Shown one piece after another: positions 22,681-36,200 of a DNA stretch of 64,000 nt. The notes under the pieces are model-generated. The model had not been told where the DNA came from. It was given only the letters and a program-made list of their open reading frames with translations, and made no database searches. The translations under genes and the position numbers were made by a program. The DNA is from Liolophura sinensis (taxonomy: Eukaryota; Mollusca; Polyplacophora; Chitonida; Chitonidae). Within the stretch, counting starts at the first letter, position 1. Each line of letters starts with the position of its first letter. The stretch covers positions 51,627,249 to 51,691,248 of the forward strand of contig NC_088295.1 in assembly GCF_032854445.1 (NCBI RefSeq), in the 5' to 3' direction.

Positions 22681-24220
22681 GTAATGATGTGCTGCAGTAA
22701 CCATGACACTGGACAAAATTCTATTAATCTAGATACACATATTTTTATACATGTAATTCAAATTGGCACACATTTTATACCCCATATACATGGAGTGAAG
22801 GAATATATTATGCCTTTAACTTGTCGGTTCGTCCCGAGTTTGATTAGACTTGGCATCACACCTTGCCTTCACCCGTCTTGTTGTTTGTCTGACTGTCCAT
22901 TTTGAATTTGATTTGTACACAGTATCATAACAGAGATTCATAGGAGTCTGAAATTCAAAAATCAAGGTTTTTTTAAATTGAGTTAAAAAATTATTTTTTT
23001 ACAAACAAAGGCAAATACCATGATGTCTTGTGTAATTGTCTATAGATTTCTACAAATATTCACTTCAGAGTTTCACCAATTGATTTTAAGAAGAACAGAA
23101 GTCTGACTTTTTCTGATGGTATGCAGATTGCATTTACAGGTTGTCGAAGAATAAAAAAGAATTGAAAAGTAAACCTTGAATCAAAAAAATGCTAACAATA
23201 CCCTGTATGGGTCAATATTTGGTAAGGTCGCACATTCGTGTCATTGTGTTTTAAGTCATTAACTGTCAACTGTATATTACTCCCGGGTGTTTCTTTTTGC
23301 ATAACTAAAACAAGACAACTACTGAGAGCAAACCAATAGTAATAGTTCGTTCATTTTTTAACATATTTATATATTTTCGCACGCTTTTAGTCACGGGGCT
23401 AGGTTAAAATGGATAGCGTATCTTAACTCCACATAACCAATAAGTATGAAGAAAGCACTATTTCTGTGATATATTTATTATATATTAATTCAAAATATTA
23501 CTTGAATTCGTAATTATTACCAACAAAAATGTTTGTTGGTCCCACCGTCCGCTGTCATCTACGTTGCGCTACAAAAGCCCACCAAAGACTGGCTCAGGAG
23601 AGTCACATGTGTGACCACAAAGTTCATAAGAGTGCAACAAGGCGCCATATTTGGGCTCAGCAGACCCATGTAGAGGTAAGTTTTGTTATCATGTTCTGGT
23701 CAAATGATTCAGTTCCAGTATTGTACGTTATCTTTGTCATGTACGAACATTTGATACCCATAGTAAATATAGCTTGGCTCACTAATTCAAACATTACTCT
23801 TTTGATTTCAACTGCCCTTTTGCCTCCCAGATTACCGTGCCGCGCGTCAATATATTGAATAGGCCTGAAGTAAGTGTTGAACTATATTCCACGTCACACC
23901 TTTACGTAGATGACACTCTTGATCACCCAGATGACTATATTTGCTGTAAACATGCAAATCCTTTGATATCTGTATTTTTTTGTTTTTTTAGGGATCCCGT
24001 TCTCCCGAATGGGATCCCTATTGTAATCATTCTGTTTTTTCTTCTTATTATTATTATTTTTTTTTTTTTCACCGACTTTGTTCGCAAGGAAACTTTTTCA
24101 CCGTTCAACATACAGGTCCCAGATTTTGCACACATATTTTAGCGGTGAATATCTCGGGACAAATTCTCCATTTTTTTGCTATGTCACGTGGTTCGGACGC
24201 CATATTGGATTTTGTGTAAA

Positions 24221-24251
<31 letters not shown>

Positions 24252-27200
24252 GAACCGATCGTTTTCAAATTTGACATGCAGCAAGTAGGTTACGAGTTCT
24301 TTAAAGTTCGCGAAAATGGTTCACTTCCGGTCAAAACTCTGGAAGCTCGCCATTGGTCGAAATTGTGACGTCACAAAAAGTTCTCAAAGTTTAATTGTTC
24401 TCAACGTATTCTGATGTTTCTTGAGGTGCTAATTCCGAATCTGCTTGTATTTTTTGCATATCTGTGTAAGTTTTTGAGATATAAGCAAAAACCTCAAAAA
24501 AGTTACGTAATTTCAATGACCTGTAACTCGAGAACTATGGCAGCTAGAAATGTGCAACCTGCACGAAATTGTAGCCCAAGACATGCTCTTTGGAGCATTC
24601 TTCAACGGATTTGAGCTCCGATCAATAGTTTTTTCGCTAGAAGCATTTAAATGACAACACCTTTTTTTGTTTAGAAAAAGATGGGAATCCTATTGCTTTA
24701 ACATGGAGTTAGATGGGGACTGGACTGGGTATGTAGTATTTGACCTGATGCCTTCAGCTACACTGTCCGTGATCTCCCGAAACGGTTGTAGGATGACATT
24801 GATTCCAGTTCACAGTACTCCATTACTCTATTAGATGGCATAGAGATCTAACTACAACAGCAAACGCCCTGGACCTGTAAAAGTTAGCTTTGTTTTGCGC
24901 AGACCTCGTCCTCTTTACTATACGTTAAACAGGCCAGGGTGATTGACAGATATGGACATGTGCCGTGGTCCAAGTGCTGACTTTCTAACGATGGCCGAGC
25001 TATCAGTAGAGCAGTGAGTCTGTGCATGGCAGGTCGTGGATTGAGATGTCAATGTACAAACTTGTTGTTACACTGGTCGTGTTTTTGCATTATTTCTTAC
25101 AAATAGCGGGCTAAATCTGCCAAGGAACGACCGTTTTTCACTGGGCATAGCGTAGCATCATTAAGGTCGCCGATCTATTCGACTGAATGTAAATGACCGG
25201 CCGACTGCCTCAGTGACAAAAGGTGTAAGGTCGCATGGAAACTTTGAAAAATGGAAACTTATGTGGAACATGTGTCCTTCGAACACAGAACATGAAGGGG
25301 AAAACGTCATCGATCCGATCCGGGATCCCGGCCTAGGATCTGCTATTCGCAGATCCATTCTAGTTTTTTGTTGAAATAGTTGGTTTTATTACACTCTTTT
25401 TATGTGCTATGGTGCTCAATATTGTCAATGTATGGAAGCTGAATAAATCTCTAGGCAAACCATTGTAGATATTTCTGGTGACATTTCCTGTAAAGAACAC
25501 ATTTTATACCCAGTAATGCATTCACTGATGAATGTAACTGCGAAGGCAATGTAATTGAAGAATTTGATGAAATATTAAAACCCTGACATAGCGTGATTCA
25601 ATCTAACTTTCACTGATTAGGTTACCACTTTAATTTAGGTGACTCATTAGGTACAAGTGTGGTTGTTATTCGGAGCACTCGAGTTTCCCGAACCTGCGAA
25701 CCTGACCATTGTCAAATGCGTGAAAAATACTTGAATACAGCATTATACCCCAAAAGAATACATAAATAAATAAATAAAGAAATAAACATTCACCTGATGA
25801 ATGCAATGTTTATTTTCAGGGATGGCACTCTCCGGTGCAGAAAGAGCTAAGCGCTACAAAGAAAAAAAAGCCAATCAAGTGAAACCTTTCTCCAGAAAGA
25901 TAGAAAGAGAGAGTTGGCGTAGTCGTTATGTAAATGTGACAGGTTGTGCTAAGAGGGACTAGCAAATCACTAGGAGAAGATGGAGAAGAAAACAAAAAAC
26001 ATTTAGAGCATCTAGAAAAGTTTTAGTTAATGAAGAACAGCTCCAGACTCCTAACTTTGGATGCATTTCCACAGAGATGCACTAACGTCCAGCATAGGTC
26101 ATTGCAGCTGAAGAGGTCAAGGGCATATCGTGACATAACTCAACGGAAACATAAATTCACAAATGAGAAGAGGAAAACTGAGTACTGCAGGAAAAGGTAC
26201 ATCAGAGAACAATTAAGGCATTCCTGAATGTGCAGTTCTCCATTTTCCAGAACAGTCAAACAGCTAAGGGGTATTGACGGACGGTTTCCTTGCAATGTCT
26301 GTAGGACACTTTTTCACATTGTTTTCATTGTACACCTGAAAGAGAAGTGTAAATCCATTGACAGGCTAAGGGGAAAACAAACTATCTCAAATTTAATCCA
26401 TGGCTCTATTCTCAGGAAATATCGAATGCTAGAACGTCCTCGCCGTGCCTTGTCTATTTTCCCAAAGGAAAAACTTCTGGTTGAATTTACAAGGAAGCGA
26501 TGCCATAAGTAAGGCAAATAAGGGAGCTGTTTCTTCTTTCCTTGAGCGTTACGACAAGCAATTGATGCCAGGGCAGAGAGACACAATTAGGCAAAAGAAA
26601 ATAAAAAAACAGAAATGGTTCTGTCTGACAACATGCACTTTCTACATGCCAAGTTTTTATATGAGAACCCTCAAGTAAAGCTTGCATATTCATCTTTCTG
26701 TTCTCTGCGGCCTTACTGGCTGATCACCCCTGAAGTTAACAGAAAGGAACACGTGCCTTTGTATGAATCTCTGTTATGATACTGTGTACAACAACCAGAA
26801 GTGCATGTACGGAGAATGTATCTTGTGTGAGGACAAACAGCTCCGAAGGATTGATCAAAGCATGGTTAACACCGAAGTTACTTATCACCAGTGGGTAACT
26901 AAATTCGAGGAAAGGTCAAGAGTTACATCCCATGGTGAGGAAAAGTTTTGGGTCAAAGTTGAAGGAGTCGATCAGCATCAGATTGTCAGAGCTGTACGCG
27001 AAATTTGAAGAAGAATCGAACCCACAGGTAACGAGGACATCGCATAATCAAGCTACATTGCACACGGGGATAGTTTACACATCTAAAAGGTGGGGGGACT
27101 CATTTGGATAGCGCGAGTCTCTCACCAATGCGGTAGCAGTGAGTTCATGTCCAGCTCATGCTGGCTTCCTCTCTGGCCGTATAATGGCCGTGGGTTTCCC

Positions 27201-30200
27201 CCGGGCTCTGCCCAGTTTCCTCTCACCATAATGCTGGCCGCCATCGTATAAGTGAAATATTCTTGAGTACGGCGTAAAACACCAATCAGATAAATAAAGG
27301 ATAAAGGACAAGAATTATTGGAAAGCCGCATTGCAAAGAACTGAATATCTGAACACTCGCAAAATTGATCTGTTAAATTTAAGAGAAAGCCTGTGATTCT
27401 AGAATGTATTCTGTTATTGTAGTAGATTATTCTGTTAAATATAACACACACATTCTATTATTACAACATGGAGATTCTATTAGACTAACACGATATTGTG
27501 TTCTGATAACAATACATTCTAGCATCACTCAGATAGTCTTTCTATTAAATTTAACAGATTTGTGTTTTGAGTGAACTATTCGTTACAAGGCTGTTGGTGT
27601 GGGTTTCTAACCAATAAATGTACTTGAAAGTGTGACCCTGCGCCTTCTGTTGATTTTTATACGAAAAGCCATCCACATCACACCCTGTCATCTCTGTCAC
27701 AACCTATCATCTGCTGACATCTTGTATTAAATATTTATACTTTGGCACTTAAATTTTATAAAGTCAAATTACCTGCAGGATAAACAGTTGGTTGGCTGTA
27801 ACATGCCTTTAAAATGTGAAGGCCTGTCATAAGGAAGATGAAGATGAAGCAAACCACTTCAACATAAGTTGGGTTGCGTCAGCTTCGGGACGGGTAGATC
27901 CAGGATCAATCCTTGATCGAGTCACACCTAAGACTTTAAAAGAGGAAGTTGTAACTTCCTCGCTTGGCGTTCAGCATGAAGGGGATAGTGCAACGACTGG
28001 TTGACCTGCATCAGTATAATGGCTCGGGCGGGTTGTCTCAGTGAAGCAGCACTAAATAAAAGAGTGGTGGAAATCCGTCCTGCAACAAGGAGGCACATTA
28101 CACGTACATGCACCCTAAGGATTCCTTTGTCGTCATATGACTGAAAAATTGTTGAGTACGACATTAAACCCCAAGCACTCACTTACTCAACATAAGTTGG
28201 CATAAAAACAATTAATTTTCACAGTGAGTTGTGTTTTTCAGCAGAATGGCACAGGTTAATACAAACAGTTAGCCATTCAACTCAAGACTTTGAAAAATAA
28301 GGTTATAAATCCTGACAACCAAACCAAATATTGACCCATATATACATATCGGTTGCAGGTGGTTTTCAGTGAAATAATTAAAAAACCTTTCTGTAGTTAT
28401 TTCTCTATTTATTTAAATATGCCCTACATTAACTTTGAGTAAAATTGAACCTTGTTGCTCACCTCCCTTGTTGCACTGTTGTCCAGTACCTGGACCCTGG
28501 TATCTCCCCTGTTGTAACAACCTACATGTCAGTGGGGTCAAATTCCTGCTGAGTTGTTAAGATGCTCTACCAAGTCCTTAGTTTACTCCTGTGTCTGCAT
28601 TACCTGAGTGAAGAACTATTTTTGCTGAGATATTACCTTTCATGTCCTCTTAAACAAGGTAAATGTATGGCTTCTAATTTCAATACACCAACATGAAGAG
28701 TGGCAGCTACGATTCACAGGCTGCCTTGTGTAATAAACTGAATGATTTTTGTCACGGGCAAAGATTCTGTTTTTGGTATCCAAATTGAGTACTGGTAAAG
28801 TTATATTTCTGTTGTTAAAATTGATTTTTTGACTGAAAATATTCTGTTTCCAACCACAGAGATGAGTCTTAAACTCAGTTTTACAAACTGAATTCTTGAG
28901 TGGTTAATCCGAGTTCTGGTATGCCGTTTCCTTGTCTGTCTGTCTGTACCTGTCCCCACAGTTTTTTCGGGTGATTTCAGTGCAAGTCTTGACGAAATGC
29001 AGATGCCACTTATCTCCTCGATGTCATGAAATGCCACTCTTTTTTCAGCAGCTTGTTTTCAGGCAAACTCACAGCAACTGTGACCTTCTGGACCATGCTT
29101 ATTTCAATAGACACTATCCAACCAAGCAGACACTTTACCGCTCTTATAATAGTACCTCAGTGACCACCTTAATGGATGATCTGCAAAACTGATCATATCT
29201 TCGGCACATCAGGCTTTTGTTTAAGTACCTGGAGTTAGACATTTTATTAATTTTTTTTTTTTTTTTTTTTGGCAGAGCGTCAGTATTGTACAGCTTCAAG
29301 CTTTTTTCATCTCTGGCTGTCTCATATCCAAATTTCACCCTATTTTCCCAATCTCTTCCATGTTAATGCTGTTAGAATTATATTTAAAATAGTATTGCTA
29401 ACTTTTCTGATTCATGCATATTAGGCACAGTTACCGCCTTTTTGTCTTTTTACCTTGTTTTTTTGCAAGTCATGCATGTTTTCATGTTTTGTTTGCGCAG
29501 AGACAAGAACACTGAAATGTGGCCAACCGGCAACTGCCCTGTGGAAGCAGTTTGATGAGCTTGTGAAGGTTATTAAGCAGCAGGTTAGCCCTAAGCAACT
29601 CCAGCAGCCCCACTCTAAGCAAGGTCGTCCCCGGCTTTCTGACAGGATTTTATGCACAGGCAGATCAAGTGACCCATTGCCAGAAGTCGTGTCGACGAGG
29701 ATTAGCTCTGATGTGGAGGAAAGACGTAGTGCCAGCAGCTCTGCAGAAGGCTTCCAGTCTGTTGCATCGCCAGTTACTACATGCCCATCTCTGGTATGTC
29801 ATACAGGCACTCCTGCTTCAATGACAGCTTGCAGTTCTGTTCAGACCACTGCTATGTGCACAGGAGTACAGGAGCTTGTTACAAGACCAACTGGGACTGC
29901 AGTGTATTCCACACCTCCTAAGAGTTGTCAGAAAATCACATACACATCGCAGTTGACAGTAGCCAAGAGCCATCAATCTGAGGTAGCCAGTGATAGTACA
30001 TATTTATTGTCAGAAGATTGTGGATATCCAGTGTGTCCTGGAAGTTGTGGCTTTGATCAGCTGCAAGCTAATACTGAGGATCTCTCAGACTCTGATACAG
30101 GGGCGATAACCAAGGCACCCAACTCTGTGCAAGCTGGTGGTAGTATATTTGGTGAAAACTTGGAATTTAATGCTACTGAGAAGACGGACAATGTTCCTGA

Positions 30201-33200
30201 TTCGTGCACTGTAAAACCTCAAGAGTCATCTTCTGAGCCGCAAATGGCACCATCTGAGGCCCAAAGAGAAGAAGTGAGAATGGTGATGGTCGAAGATGAA
30301 ACAGAAAAAGAACTCCAAACTCCCATGTCAGTGTGTCAGCCTGTTAGTCAATGTGAAAATGCCATAGATTCTTTTGAACAAGCCAAAGCCTTGAACAGTC
30401 CATCTGTGGGAGGTAACCAAGTGTCAGCTGCTTGGCATGGCATGTCCCGACTCTCGGAATCGGCTTTCAGTAGCATAGGCCACACGTCAGGTGAGTCTAA
30501 TCTCAAGTGTTAGGTGTTAACCTTAAGGCATTAACTCTTAACAGCGTTCGAACGATCCTGGTCACCAGAATATCCATTTCTTAAGGTACTTAAGTTAAAA
30601 GGATTCAGAATCTATGCTGATTTGTAGACAGTGGAAGTAGGATTTCATAGATCAAAGCCTGTTGCCTTGGTCACACTTGAATAAATGTACAATCTATCAT
30701 GTACCCAATATTTCGCTTGACGTAGGCATAGATAACATTTCCTGGGTTAAAGCCTGCAAACTTGGTCATGCTTCAGTGTGCCTTAGCTAAAATTCAGCCT
30801 ATTCTTCCACACCAGCCATTCAGCAACGGTGCTGTGTCAATCCCTTTCCAAAACAAGTGTGTTTTAAGCTGTGTTGCCTGTTCATTGTTGTCTATGATGA
30901 CCAATCAGTAGCATTCTTTGTGTGGAAGTTTGGGGGAGGACGATTCAGGAGGAGTTTTTGTGTGGTCCTGCAAGATGTTTTACGGTAAATAGCCCAAAGT
31001 TTCTTCTGCTGGTTACTTCCTCACAGTTTGGGGGGTGATAAGCCCCTTCCTCGTGCCCCGAAAAAAACTCAGCAAAAAAAACCCCCATTTGCACCATTAA
31101 TTTGCGTGGAGGTTCAGGTTGCTAATCTGCACCATATGGGGTCAATAGTCAGTGACATAGAGAGGCTTAAAGAATTCCAGACAACATCTTTTTTTTATCC
31201 ATGAATTAAAATCAATGAAGTATCAAGTGACAGCTTTTACGAACCTGTGAATTCCGAAATTGTCTCAAAGCATGGTCCTGTCAAACGACTGCGTCGCTGT
31301 CTGTCAGAGTTTACCATCTACACTGTGTCGGTGAATGCATTTTATAAAGAACAGTGTTCATAGCCCCATAAGTGTTACAAATCAGCACACACCTGTAATT
31401 CAGCGATAAAGACCTGATAAGTATATGTTGTTAAGCTCCCATAAAATACAGGGGAAAGTCTGGCAATCCTCACGCATGTAGTGTTTTGTCACCTCATTTC
31501 AGAAGAGTTGTATTTTCTGCCATTTCATTTCGGAACCGTCAGTTATACACTTCACATACTGGAGGGCAAGGTTCCCAAAACTAACACATGTTCAGACTTT
31601 GTTCTCTCGTTGCTGTGACTGATTGCAGTGTATGTACATTAGTAAATTTGTATTGGACAGGTAAAGGTAGATGTCGTGAAATCTTCAAGCCTCTTTGTCA
31701 CTGACTTTAACACTGTGTGGTGCAGATTAGGAGCCAGAATGTCCGTGAAGCTTCTTAATGTAAAAGACTTGTTTTTGATATTTTTTTTGGGGGGGGGGGG
31801 GGGGGGGGGATGGGGGAGGAGACAGTGGGGATGTGTTGGATGTTTGTGTGAAGAGGCCTATTCCTCATGTCATCTTGCTGCTAACTCAGGATTCTGCAGG
31901 CCTCTGTGGCTCATTTGGTTAGCGCGGAAGCACAGCGTGATGACCCAGCAGTCTCTCACTAATGCGGTTGCTGTGAGTTCGAGTCTAGCTCATGCTGGCT
32001 TCCTCTCCGGCCGTACATGGGAAGGTCTGTCAGCAACCTGCGGATGGTTGTTGGTTTTCCGCGGGCTGTGCCCGGTTTCCACCCACCATAATGCTGACGG
32101 CCGTCCTATAAGTGAAATATTCTCAAGTACGGCGTAACACCAATCAAATAAATAAATAAATAAATCAAGTAGCTGGCAGAAGAAACTGTGGGGCATTTAC
32201 CGTTATATACATCTCACGGGACCAACGAAAAAAAAACATTTTCTGTCTAACCGACCCAACTTTCAAGAACAACAGCTTGTTATCCGCAACAAAGGACTTG
32301 TTAATGATGGTCGTTAATTGTAACCCTCCCTCCTAATGACACAACATGAAGATTGGCATTGCGGCTGTGTCCTGCTCATGTTTTACAGTTCTGTCATTAT
32401 ATATAGCACATTATTTGTGGTTCTTATAGCGTTTTGAGGGGCCTCCGTGGCTCAGTTGGTTAGCGCGCTATCGCAGCGTTAAGACCCAGGAGCCTCTCAC
32501 CGATGTGGTCGCTGTGAGTTCAAGTCCAGCTCATGCTGGCTTCCTCTCCGGCCGTACGTGGGAATCAAATAAATAATTAAATATAGCGTTTTGGGAGACT
32601 TAATGCACATACCTGGTTTGTATGCTAAGGACTTGAGTAAAACAACTGAATTAGATATGCGGTTCCAAGAAAACAGGCTACATGTATTCATTTCACCTCT
32701 GCTATAAGAAATTTGTTCAAAAATATTTAATGAAACATACATGGGATCACTTGTGGATCCTCTAGGCCGTGTTACATTATGGTCAGATTGGAACAGCAGA
32801 GAAGACTTTGGACCTACTTTCTCAGGACATAAGTTCATATTCACAGAAGTTCACAGCCTCTAAAACTGTATGCTGAGCAAAACCATAACCATTAATCTGT
32901 GTGGTTGTTAGAACATGTTGTGAAGATGTGGCCTGGTCAGTGGTAATTTTACATTGTTCGTCAGTTAAAAGGGTTTCAGAGTAAGAAGTTTGGGAGTTTT
33001 GGGGTATTTTTCTGTTATTTGTACATCATAATGACGTACACAAAGTAGTAAAACTAACAGCTTTGAGAAATGCATGCCAAAACCACTCAGTTGGACCAAC
33101 CTCTGGTAGGGCTTCTAATTATCATTAGCGTTATAAGCTAATCTATAATGTTTGTCCTTGGTACTGATTTTCTGCCTGAATTGTAGGTATAGGAGCTACA

Positions 33201-36200
33201 ACACCTGTTAAACAGACTTCATTGAGTGAACATGTCCATGTTACACCAAGCAAGAGCTGCTCTTTCCTGACCACAAACAGCACCAAAGGAAAATCACCTA
33301 GGAGGAAAAGGTACTTGTAGCTCAGAATTGTCCCACAAATACAATACAAATACGGAAAATATGCATAATACAGAGGGGTAGTTAACAGGTATAAAGGTAC
33401 CCCCAAAATGAAATTTTTTTAACAAAAATTAGGGGGGGAATTATTTTCTTTATTTGGCATAGAAACATAATCTTTGTTTTATAGTTCCCAAATGTTTGGG
33501 GTCAGGGATTATTTGACTTATTTTATGGTTGAAATAATTCTTTTGAGACTGTAATATGTTTTATGGAGACAGATTGAGAAATATGCTTGGCAGTTTGCTG
33601 TTTTTTTGGCAGTTTGTTGTTTTTTTTGTGATACTGCTGATTATTTACTTATGATCGACAGCTAGGAGGGAATAATATAAACAAATTAGGAATGAAATTT
33701 ATATTCACGTGTTTTGTTTACATATGTTTTAGATTTATTGATTGAGAAAATTCTAAATTCAAATCCACACAAGTCAGATGTGGACGATGTTAATGCATCA
33801 AGGCTGCTCATTTAATCGGTAATTTGAGACCAAGAAAGAGGGGAGAGGATTACATACCATCCTTCAATTACTCTTGTTCTTTCTTAGGAAAGTCAAAAAA
33901 AAAAAAAAAAAATTGGCGTCTAGGCATTCCCCAGGCTGTGAGCTACATGTATGTGTTGTTGTTGTGTGCCCAGGTTTGCTCCCAAGAGACGATCCTCTGG
34001 AGCTGCAGGAATCGGTGGCATTGTAACAAGTGGACTGCCAGGGACTGGCACGGGAAATGTCCCCAGGAGTGTCGAGGGATCAGGGGCACATAAATTAGGG
34101 CACAGCGAAGAGTCACTTATCAGTCATCATGAAGACAGTATGGATATTCCAGTATGTGTAAGACACCCTGTAGAATTGATGATGTTAAAAAGCTCATACC
34201 CCAAGTATTGGCGTCCAATAATAGCTAAAACAATGTAAGGTAAATGTTTAGGTTGATATCTTAAAAGTGCAGCACGTATGGAGCTCACGTTTTGAATGCA
34301 TGTAAAGCAAAATAATACTAGAGAGATGTGTCATTGTTGATGCCCCGTGGCATTTTTGTAACAATAAGGTAGAAAATTCAGGACTTAGTCTGTTGTCATG
34401 GTCATGTATTGGAATGAGTGACAAGGTAAATGTTGAGAGTGCTGTCAAAAGAAATGCATTTATAGACCTGGGATTTTGCACACAAGTAAAACAAAATAAC
34501 ACAGTGAGGATGTTACGTTGATGATGCCTCATGCATATTCATTACCGGTATGTATTGAGCTCAAGTTTTGCATACATGTACCGCAGAATAATACAGAGAA
34601 TATCGTGATTACTGTAAATTTTGTCTCTTTTTGCATAGGAATCTATGTGAAGGTAAATGTTAAAGTACTTTATGTAGTGATTTAAGTATTCATATAAGTA
34701 TACAGGTGTACTCTTTTTGTTTAGTATTTTCTGATGTTCTCTGTTTCTGTTTTTCTTTTTTTTTTTTCAATTTGGTAGAGTCTGGTAGAGCAATTGTTGG
34801 AAAACACAGAACTTCAGAAAAAGTTGGCAGAAAACATCAATAAAGGTCGTCATCTTTCCTGTGATCCAGCTGAGCAGAAGCCAGAGGGGCAGCCCCAACA
34901 GAGAGTGCCCCCTGTGACCCCCAGCAAACCACCCCCCACCCCCAGGAACACCTCTATGCAATCATTGGAGGACATACTTGATATACACGTAAGCTAATCA
35001 CGTTCAACAGTTTATTTTACTGTTTTACTTCTGCGCTGGTCATAGTTTGAAAGAGCAAATGAAAGAATAAAATTCATGTTGTGTGAAAAGTTTATAGAAA
35101 CATCATCAGAAGGAATGAAAACATTTGAATTGACAAGATTTCTATCATTAGGACAGGATACCCCTGTTTTAAAGCAGAATTGCGCTTTTTACTTGGCTTG
35201 GGATCCCTTGAAGTTTGATTTCAGCTTTCTTACGTGCACCTGGGAAACTCTAGAAGTGCTGATGTAGAAATTCACAGGCACAGTGCATATATATATAATT
35301 ATAAAGTTGTAGAGCTAACAAATCTTGATTCTTGTATTTTACTGTAAAATAAATCTCTGTACAGGTAAATCTTTTCTTTACATACAAAGCTGGGTGAAGG
35401 AAGTTTAGTGTGTATAAATTGTTTTACATGCACCCCTATCAACTGCAGTTTTGCATACTTAAGATTAATGGCAATCCGGTAAGTCTTTTCATAATTACCC
35501 TCATTTAGAACTTTTAATTAAACATATAGTCAGCCACTAAAGCTGAAGTAATTAATAAAGTAGTGTTCCAGAAATGTTCCAAGAATATCTTTAAAACTCT
35601 TCACTGCTTATCAACAAAGTAAGTAGCAAACAATCCTCAGTACCTAGCCACTCATTTGGTGACGCCATTTTGTCATGTTACAGCTATCTAGAGCGATGTC
35701 ACAAAACCTAGGAGCTCTCCTGTACCATCGGTATTAAACAATGTGAAAATGGGAAAATACAAACAAAAACACTTGATACTCAACCAAAGAGTATCAGCTC
35801 TGTTCTGTGTTCAAAGTGCCTGTGTTACTTTTAGCTTGGCGCTCGGTGAGGGCGATGTTCGTGCACACAAGCATCATATTTTAGCGGTTCTGCTCGTCCT
35901 TGTCTGCATGTGTGCAAGCATTTGGCCTAGCTGGCTGTACCTACTTCAGGGAATTTACCGAACATAGGCACGGGCAGCCGTTCTGAGCTCCCTGCTCATA
36001 AATGTATGATTCAAAATGCATCAGTTCAACGCGAACCACGAAATCCAGTTTATGGTATCAATAACTGATTGACCAAGTTCATAAGGGCTTCTACAGTATG
36101 GCTACTCAGAGTGAATTTTCCGTCAGTGCCATACCCTCAATGCTGAATTTTAAAAAGAATTTTTTTTACATATTTTTCTGTGATAACTTCTATGTATATA

